A stretch of DNA of 64,000 bases. It comes from 67-14 sp020438345. Its GTDB lineage: Bacteria > Actinomycetota > Thermoleophilia > Solirubrobacterales > 70-9. A program made the position numbers and the translations under genes. The stretch is from assembly GCA_937872475.1 (NCBI GenBank), contig CALMSY010000004.1, positions 1 through 64,000 of the forward strand. Reading direction: 5' to 3'. Below are positions 58,772 to 64,000 of the stretch, piece by piece. Numbering within the stretch: the first letter of the stretch is position 1; each line of letters begins with the position of its first letter. The notes beneath the pieces were generated by a model. The model was not told the DNA's origin and searched no databases. It saw nothing but the letters and a program-made list of their open reading frames with translations.

Positions 58772-58945
58772 TTCCCAAGGCTTTCCCGGGCTCCTTGGCC
58801 CTCTCCTGCGGGTGTAGGCCCGGCCGGATCCCTTTCACCGGGCGTTCACAGGACGTTCCCGGAACTTTCACAGGACTTTTCCCGGATTGACACATGAGGG
58901 CACCGCCCTCCCCGCAGACTGAACCGTCCTGGGCTGGAAGCCGTT
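58772..58945. other. Intergenic region with imperfect direct repeat
   Basis: TTCACAGGACGTTCCCGGA at 58845-58863 is followed by TTCACAGGACTTTTCCCGGA at 58867-58886. A TTGACA follows at 58887-58892 but no matching -10 was found. It is upstream of the frameshifted gene at 58946. Confidence 0.5.
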
Positions 58946-59555
58946 GTGGTCGGAGTTGATGATTCGGGATATGCGGTTGCCGACGCAGGCGGCAACCTGC
59001 TTTACATCCACCGCGATTCCAGGAGCATGCGCCTGCCTGCGACAGGTTCAAAGATCGGCACCGGGATCGATCCGGCAGAAAACGGAACCTTCATTCAGTC
59101 CGGCGCAGTCGAGCAGCGGGGCAAGGCAACGACCACGAAACTGGGCGGAGTGGTTTCCTGGATCGATGCCGAAACGGGAGTGATCACAAACCACAGAACC
59201 CGAAACCACAGAACCCGAAACCGTGGGACCGCTGACAATGCCGACGTTGACGGTGAAGAAGCTCGGGGTGGTCGGCGAGCCGCTGGCCCAGATCGACATG
59301 TCCGGCCCGGTCAGATGGGATCCGGACGCGGCCAGCCTGAGCATGGGCGTCGACAGCTTCGGGGTATTGAACCGGGAGGTCGTACTGGCGGTTCCGGGTG
59401 AGCTGGGGCTGGCAAAGATCGTGAACGGACGACGTTATGCGGCCTCGGTTGACCTTGATAATTCGGGTGTGACCTCGCTCGCCGGTCTTTCGGCCAACTT
59501 CAGCAGGGCATCAGCGACAGACCCCGCTCAGGCCTTCGGAACTCACTCCCGCTGA
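58946..59555 (+). pseudogene. Frameshifted unknown gene
   Basis: Two protein-like segments lie in different frames. The first (from GTG 58946; VVGVDDSGYAVADAGGNLLY to SWIDAETGVI, about 59185) continues as a basic, unlikely sequence. The second (from about 59190, TTEPETTEPETVGPLTMP, to 59555) reads VKKLGVVGEPLAQIDMSG and onward as a normal beta-rich protein. The switch falls at a 15-bp tandem repeat (59189-59218), where an indel or a sequencing error would shift frame. There is no clear start or signal peptide. No family is recognised; it is a decayed gene or a sequencing artefact. Confidence 0.55.
59189..59218 (+). repeat. 15-bp tandem repeat at the frameshift point
   Basis: AACCACAGAACCCGA occurs twice in tandem and a third partial copy (AACC) follows. 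In one frame it encodes Thr-Glu-Pro-Glu-Thr, a plausible linker; in the other Asn-His-Arg-Thr-Arg. Confidence 0.85.
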
Positions 59556-59618
59556 GCCCTTCGAAACTATTTCCGCTCAGGCCTCAGGAACTCGCCTCCG
59601 TTGAGGCGGAAGCCTGGC

Positions 59619-60023
59619 TCAGGCGCCTTCGATGTCCATCGGAGGGCTCTTGTATGGGCCATCCTGATTCGCGGCTTCCGCCGGGTCGGCTTCACTGGCG
59701 GGTTGCTCCACTCCCAGAGTTTCCGCGAGCTCGCCGTTCTCGAACATCTCTTCGACGATGTCGCAACCGCCAAGCAACTCGCCGTTTACGTAGAGCTGAG
59801 GGAAAGTCTCCCAATCGGAAATCTCGGAGGTCACCTCCCGTAGCGGCTCCAGTGCCGGCAATACATCGATCGCGCCGTACTCGACACCCATCTGGTCCAG
59901 GACCTGCACGGTTCGCATGGAAAATCCACATCGCGGTGCGGATGGTGTGCCCTTCATGAAGAGCAGCACCTGATTCTCTGCGATGAGCTCCTTGACGCGG
60001 TCTGTGAGTTCCTGATCAGCCAT
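59619..60023 (-). CDS. Monothiol glutaredoxin (Grx4 family)
   Basis: A 134-aa monothiol glutaredoxin. The active site CGFS is at residues 32-35, with the GTPSAPRCGFS lead-in, FPQLYVNGELLGGCDI glutathione-binding segment and helix at the end. The last 25 residues are an acidic Ala/Glu/Pro extension. CGFS glutaredoxins bind a [2Fe-2S] cluster with glutathione and pair with BolA proteins. BolA lies just upstream in the same operon, which supports an Fe-S trafficking or iron-sensing role. Confidence 0.95.
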   Translation of the reverse strand: MADQELTDRVKELIAENQVLLFMKGTPSAPRCGFSMRTVQVLDQMGVEYGAIDVLPALEPLREVTSEISDWETFPQLYVNGELLGGCDIVEEMFENGELAETLGVEQPASEADPAEAANQDGPYKSPPMDIEGA

Positions 60024-60094
60024 GTGGATGATGTTAGGGGATGTGCGGGTCCGGCCTGCCAGTTGATGGCCGGGACTGCAGCTGGTCCGGCCTG

Positions 60095-60325
60095 CTAGTC
60101 AAGGACCTTGATGGTCAGGGCGTGGATGGTTCCGTCGTCGAAACGCTGGCGGACCGCGGCCTTGACCATGCGGTGCTGATCGATCCGGCTCCTGCCTTCG
60201 AACTGTGGCGCCGAAACTTCGGCCCGTAGGTGGTCCCCGGTGCCGGTCTCGTCGATCACCTCGGCACTGGATCCCGGCAGGGCATCCTCGATCATTACCT
60301 TGAGCTCGTTCAGGTCAGCGGCCAT
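60095..60325 (-). CDS. bolA: BolA-family protein
   Basis: A 76-aa BolA-fold protein. The conserved block FEGRSRIDQHRMV and the C-terminal GTIHALTIKVLD are typical. It forms a complex with monothiol glutaredoxins around a shared [2Fe-2S] cluster. The ATG overlaps the ferredoxin reductase stop as TGATG, and the glutaredoxin gene follows 71 bp later. Confidence 0.93.
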   Translation of the reverse strand: MAADLNELKVMIEDALPGSSAEVIDETGTGDHLRAEVSAPQFEGRSRIDQHRMVKAAVRQRFDDGTIHALTIKVLD

Positions 60326-61755
60326 CAGTCCCTGCTCCCGGTGGCTGCGGCTTCTGCCTGCGTGGCTGCGGTTTCAAGCATCTCGTCGATTCTCACGAAT
60401 TTGACCCGGGGCCGGCCGTGAGGTTCACCCTTGCCCACTTCGGCCTGGTCGATCTTCTCCCAGCCGCTGAACGAGACATAGTTGGCGCCCCGCTCCCGGA
60501 GCAGCGTTTCGATCGAGTTCGGGTCCGGGGATTCCGGATCGAGCAGTTTGCCCGCCGACACATCTTCGAACAGGTGGGTGACCGTTTCAGTCGCGCACTT
60601 CTTGTTGGTGCCGATCACACCGGAAGGGCCGCGTTTGATCCAGCCGGCCGTGTAGTGGCCGGTGCGGTGCTCACCGCCGTGGGTGTCCAGCACCCGGCCG
60701 TGCTCATTGAGGATGGTCCCGCGGCGTTCATCGAACGGAACTCCCCGCAATGGAATCCCGGTGTAGCCGACCGATCGCAGGATCAGGTCGCAGGTGAGTT
60801 CTTCACGCTGCCCGCTGTCTTTTGCTTTCAGGTTTCCGTTCTCTTCAATCAGTTCGTTGCGGGCGATCACGACGCTCCTGACCTTGTCGCCACCCTTGAT
60901 CTCGACTGGCGAGGCGAGAAAGCGAAGAATGACCTTCTTCGGCTTGCCGGAGGGTTTGCGTGCGGCGTATTCCCTGACGATCTCCACGTTGACCCGGGCC
61001 GTCTTGTCTGCCTCGTCGGAGTTGATCCAGGCTTCGCTGGCGGGGTCGAGTTCGACTTCGTCCGGGTTGACGATGACGTCGGCTTCCTCGAGCTCGCCGA
61101 GTTCCTTCACTTCGGGGTTGGTGTAGGCGGCCTGTGCGGGGCCGCGACGGCCCAGCACGACGATCTCCTCGATTCCGGATGCGTCAAGCAGCTCGATTGC
61201 ATGGTCCGCGATATCGGTTTTCCGAAGCTCCGCATCATCAAGCGCGAGCATCCTCGCGACATCGAGGGCGACGTTGCCGTTACCGATCACCACCGCACGC
61301 TTTGCCTCGTCCAGCTTGAAATCCCGGTCCGCATAGTCGGGGTGGGCGTTGTACCAGCCAACGAAGGCCGTTGCGGCATGGCTGCCGGGCAGGTCCTCTC
61401 CGGGGATGCCGAGCTCCCGGTCCGCTTCCGCCCCGAAGGTGTAGATCACGGCGTGATAATGCTTCTCGAAATCCTCGACCCCCAGGTCACGGCCGACTTC
61501 TACGTTCCCGAAGAAGCGGAAACCTTCTTTTGCGGCGGTTCGCTCATATACCCGGGTGACCGACTTGATCTTGGGATGGTCGGGCGCGACACCACCGCGA
61601 ACCAGTCCGTAGGGGGTAGGCAGGCGATCGAATAGATCGACCTGGGCCTGGGTTTCAGGGTCCTTGATGATCTGGTCGGCGGCGTAGAAGCCGGATGGAC
61701 CGGCGCCGATGATTGCCACGCGAAGGGGGTTTTCGGGAGTGCCTGGATTGCTCAT
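60325..61755 (-). CDS. fprA: Ferredoxin-NADP+ reductase, adrenodoxin-reductase type (FprA-like)
   Basis: A 476-aa FAD/NADPH reductase that passes electrons between NADPH and ferredoxin. FAD site VAIIGAGPSGFYAADQ, the family PTPYGLVRGGVAPDHP, NADPH site VVIGNGNVALDVARML and the C-terminal GWIKRGPSGVIGTNK are diagnostic. It resembles mycobacterial FprA. Start ATG 61755; longer frames run into low-quality antisense sequence. It leads the operon with BolA and glutaredoxin, supplying electrons for Fe-S or redox functions. Confidence 0.95.
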   Translation of the reverse strand: MSNPGTPENPLRVAIIGAGPSGFYAADQIIKDPETQAQVDLFDRLPTPYGLVRGGVAPDHPKIKSVTRVYERTAAKEGFRFFGNVEVGRDLGVEDFEKHYHAVIYTFGAEADRELGIPGEDLPGSHAATAFVGWYNAHPDYADRDFKLDEAKRAVVIGNGNVALDVARMLALDDAELRKTDIADHAIELLDASGIEEIVVLGRRGPAQAAYTNPEVKELGELEEADVIVNPDEVELDPASEAWINSDEADKTARVNVEIVREYAARKPSGKPKKVILRFLASPVEIKGGDKVRSVVIARNELIEENGNLKAKDSGQREELTCDLILRSVGYTGIPLRGVPFDERRGTILNEHGRVLDTHGGEHRTGHYTAGWIKRGPSGVIGTNKKCATETVTHLFEDVSAGKLLDPESPDPNSIETLLRERGANYVSFSGWEKIDQAEVGKGEPHGRPRVKFVRIDEMLETAATQAEAAATGSRD

Positions 61756-62002
61756 TCGGTCACCAAGGATAGGCAATCCCGACTCCCGGAGTGAGAGTAA
61801 CCACGACGCCTGCGGTCCGACCGATACCCAGGCATCCGCGACCAGACCGGTTTCACGCTCACCGCAACCCGACCAGACCGGCTCCGCATCGACATTGAAG
61901 AAAGGAGCGCTATATGGCCGATTCTTCAATCCAGGTGGTCTCTGTCCCGGGGTCGTCGCTTCTGGCCGGGTAGCAACGCGACCTGCCTGATCGGTTTGTC
62001 AG
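61756..62002. other. 247-bp intergenic region with a 19-codon micro-ORF
   Basis: This is the promoter space of the ferredoxin reductase operon (minus strand) and the 3' flank of the alpha/beta hydrolase. A direct repeat GACCAGACCGG occurs twice (about 61840 and 61871). A plus-strand micro-ORF at 61914-61973 (MADSSIQVVSVPGSSLLAG) has AAGGAG 6 nt upstream. Whether it is translated is unknown; it could be the remains of a gene start. Confidence 0.4.
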
Positions 62003-62926
62003 CTATTTGCCGGCGCGTCGGGCGACGCGGTCGATCTCGTCGACGAACTGGGGCCAGAGTTGTTCGGGGATATCGTGACCCATGCCTTCGTAAACCTTCA
62101 GTTCGGCGCCAGGGATCGCGCGGGCGGTGGCTCGACCACCCCGGGGAAAGACAAGCTTGTCGGCCGATCCATGGATGACGACCGTGGGGACGTCAACCCG
62201 TCCAAGGGCCTTGTCACGCTTCGGCTGGCAGTTGATCGCATGAAGCTGCCGGGCCGTTCCATCGAGGTAAATCCCCCGCTCGAAGGAGATCGAAGCGAGC
62301 TGCCTCAGCCGCTCCCTGTCGGTGGGGAAATCCGGTGAACCGATCACCCTGGCAAGGGTCTCCATCCCCCTCAGGTAACTTTCCTGGCTTTCGGTAGGCC
62401 GGGTCCGCATCAGCGCGGCGAGCTCCCTGACGCCAGGCAGGGCGTCGACGCGGGAGCCGGTCCGGGACATCATCGACGTAAGTGACAGAACCCGCTCTGG
62501 ATGGTCGATTGCCATGGTTTGAGCGATCATGCCTCCCATCGAGTAGCCGACCACGTGGGCCCCGTCGACCCCGATGTGGTCGAGCACGCCGACCGCATCG
62601 GCGGCCATGTCATTGAGCGTGTAGGCGAGGTCGAGAGGCAGTCCGAACATCATCGACGGGAAGAGAGGCTTGCCTCTGTCCCTGAGGATCGTCGAGGCAC
62701 CGTTGTCGCGGTTGTCTATCCGGACCACGCAGAAACCCCGGTCGGTCAGCATTTCCACCAGTGGCAGATCCCAGTAGACCATCTGGGTGCCGAGCCCGGG
62801 CACGACCAGGAGGACAGGATCGGCGGGGTCACCGTGAACATCGAAGGCGATTTCGACCTCGCCCACTTTGGCGAACGACACTTCCGGGATGGCGGGGGCG
62901 CTACGGCCTATCGTTTCGGTTGTCAT
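62003..62926 (-). CDS. Alpha/beta-fold hydrolase
   Basis: About 307 aa. Core motifs: oxyanion region VVPGLGTQMVYWD, nucleophile GYSMGG, Asp in VIHGSADKLVFP and His in YEGMGHDIP. It resembles soluble esterases/dienelactone-type hydrolases of the alpha/beta superfamily. ATG 62926 is chosen since the next conserved strand begins soon after. That start codon shares CATG with a plus-strand ATG at 62925. An in-frame ATG at 62989 is possible. Substrate unknown. Confidence 0.88.
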   Translation of the reverse strand: MTTETIGRSAPAIPEVSFAKVGEVEIAFDVHGDPADPVLLVVPGLGTQMVYWDLPLVEMLTDRGFCVVRIDNRDNGASTILRDRGKPLFPSMMFGLPLDLAYTLNDMAADAVGVLDHIGVDGAHVVGYSMGGMIAQTMAIDHPERVLSLTSMMSRTGSRVDALPGVRELAALMRTRPTESQESYLRGMETLARVIGSPDFPTDRERLRQLASISFERGIYLDGTARQLHAINCQPKRDKALGRVDVPTVVIHGSADKLVFPRGGRATARAIPGAELKVYEGMGHDIPEQLWPQFVDEIDRVARRAGK

Positions 62927-64000
62927 GGCCGAACTGAAGATACCGGGACGGGGGGTGGTTCTCGCGTCAATCGTGGTGATCGGGCTCATTCTCGGATTCG
63001 CCCCTTTCACACCTACGGCGGTGGGGGCGGCTGACAGCCAAACCGGTGACCGGGGTCAGGTATTCATCGTTGTATTGCCGCAGGGGATCACACCGGATGA
63101 TCTGGAGAGCCTTGACGGGGCTGCCATCGGCCTCATGAATGGTGGTCTGGGTGAGGTTTCCGCCCAGCAGACCTGGCTGGATATATCCCAAGGGGCCCGA
63201 GCGTTTGACATGACGTATGACACACCGTTAGACCGAGTGTATCCAGGCGGGGAATCCGCTCAGGGATGGGAGAAAGTGGTCCGCAGGGCCGAAACTTCCG
63301 ATAGCACGATAGTTCCCGGGCTGATGGCCTCGGTACTGGCCGAGAACGGCCACGATGCGGTTGCGGCAGAGTCGGCCGGCTCGGCTGCCCTGGTTGCGGC
63401 GAAACGAAACGGTTCGATCGCCCGGGCACCCCTGGCCTGCGGCGGTCCCGAATCGATGATCAGACCGGAATCGCCGGGTGCGAAGGCGGCCATAGCAGGC
63501 TGCCCCGACCCGGTTACGGTGCTTTCGATGCCGCTTTCCGCGGCGTTCGAGGCCGCCCGCGACCGTGGAATCACGGACCTTCAGATCTTCATCGAGCGCC
63601 CCCCGGCCGACGCCGGCGATCAGCTGACGGTCGCGATCGCCGGTCAGGGCTACGGCGGGATGGTCCAGTCACCCAGCACCAGAACCGACGGATACGTGCT
63701 CTCGACCGACATCGCCCCGACCGTTCTCGAACACTTCGGAGACGGAATCCCCAGGGCCATGACCGGCCTGCCGATTGAATCCGGCGGGGAACTCGACCTC
63801 GACCGGCTGGCCGAGCTGGAAGGCCGATACGAGCAGGTTGGCAAGCGGCGCGGCGCGGCCCTTGCCATTCCCCTCCTGCTCTGGATTGGGCTGGTGGCCC
63901 TGATCTCGGCCGGAAGCCGCGGTATCTATGCCCGGCCTGCGGTCCGGCTGCTTTGCCTTTCGACCATTCTCCTGCCGGGGGTACTGCTGCTGACCGCCGC
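62925..64000 (+). CDS. Membrane protein, alkaline-phosphatase/sulfatase-like fold (3' partial)
   Basis: A frame open to the window end, at least 358 codons from ATG 62925. It has a signal/anchor helix (VVLASIVVIGLILGFAPF), an extracellular part, and two membrane segments near the end (LAIPLLLWIGLVALI and LCLSTILLPGVLLLT). The extracellular part ends with LSTDIAPTVLEHFG, a pattern seen in sulfatase/alkaline-phosphatase-like membrane proteins of actinobacteria, but the metal-binding Asp/Ser of active enzymes is not obvious. GTG 62955 is an alternative start that would leave room for a ribosome site. Confidence 0.72.
   Translation, partial: MAELKIPGRGVVLASIVVIGLILGFAPFTPTAVGAADSQTGDRGQVFIVVLPQGITPDDLESLDGAAIGLMNGGLGEVSAQQTWLDISQGARAFDMTYDTPLDRVYPGGESAQGWEKVVRRAETSDSTIVPGLMASVLAENGHDAVAAESAGSAALVAAKRNGSIARAPLACGGPESMIRPESPGAKAAIAGCPDPVTVLSMPLSAAFEAARDRGITDLQIFIERPPADAGDQLTVAIAGQGYGGMVQSPSTRTDGYVLSTDIAPTVLEHFGDGIPRAMTGLPIESGGELDLDRLAELEGRYEQVGKRRGAALAIPLLLWIGLVALISAGSRGIYARPAVRLLCLSTILLPGVLLLTA

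Noticed and set aside
60418..61635. 405-aa plus-strand frame opposite the ferredoxin reductase
   Set aside because: The minus strand carries all FprA motifs; the plus frame is a shadow of high-GC codon bias.

Overview
The window is high-GC bacterial DNA that reads as an actinobacterium, most likely class Thermoleophilia (Solirubrobacterales-like). That placement is inference. It rests on the gene families: very large exported proteins with CSLREA-type beta-helices, RTX-like repeats and Lys/Arg-rich ends, a standalone 70-aa biotinyl carrier like mycobacterial TB7.3, a holin-like/DUF3618/DUF4235-like trio, and frequent GTG/TTG starts with 1-11 nt gene overlaps. No rRNA, tRNA, CRISPR array, transposase or prophage was seen. 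The first ~180 bases carry long G and C runs and look like a contig end.

Layout. 1-7.6 kb: 3' end of a CydC-like ABC exporter, a divergent GAF histidine kinase/NarL-type regulator pair, YaaA, a GH3 hydrolase, a CHASE2 nucleotide cyclase and a cyclodeaminase-fold protein. 7.7-13.4 kb: an ECF-like sigma factor with a small partner, divergent from a 1,552-aa exported beta-helix protein built from three copies of one unit. 13.4-20.2 kb: metabolic genes (enoyl-CoA hydratase, biotinyl carrier, glycosyltransferase, glycerol kinase, PlsC-like acyltransferase, lactonase-like hydrolase, two SDRs). 20.3-29.9 kb: exported proteins including a Gly/Ser-Pro-Thr repeat protein and a large collagen-like protein split by an apparent frameshift, with MscL, a cupin and a flavin monooxygenase between them.

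30.0-37.0 kb is an acyl-CoA catabolic locus: an acyl-CoA dehydrogenase divergent from a tight six-gene operon (enoyl-CoA hydratase, carboxyltransferase subunit, 106-aa unknown, BKACE-family enzyme, CaiB/AMACR-type CoA enzyme, double-HTH MerR regulator). 37.1-46.6 kb is a co-directional cluster of exported proteins: NHL-like propeller/RTX protein, S1 protease, GH123/DUF4091-like/RTX protein, S8 protease, unknown secreted protein. Two of these share a 731-bp segment that appears identical by eye. Three of them end in a Lys/Arg-rich tail bounded by two cysteines. This is the most unusual part of the window.

46.6-53 kb: MscS, then a secreted alpha/beta hydrolase divergent from a secreted penicillin-acylase-family enzyme. 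53.2-64 kb: a nitrilase-TetR operon with a recognisable promoter/operator, the small membrane-protein trio, a DegV-ACT-deformylase-TRIC operon, erpA, a frameshifted unknown gene, a ferredoxin reductase-BolA-glutaredoxin operon (iron-sulfur/redox), an alpha/beta hydrolase, and a membrane protein running off the window end.
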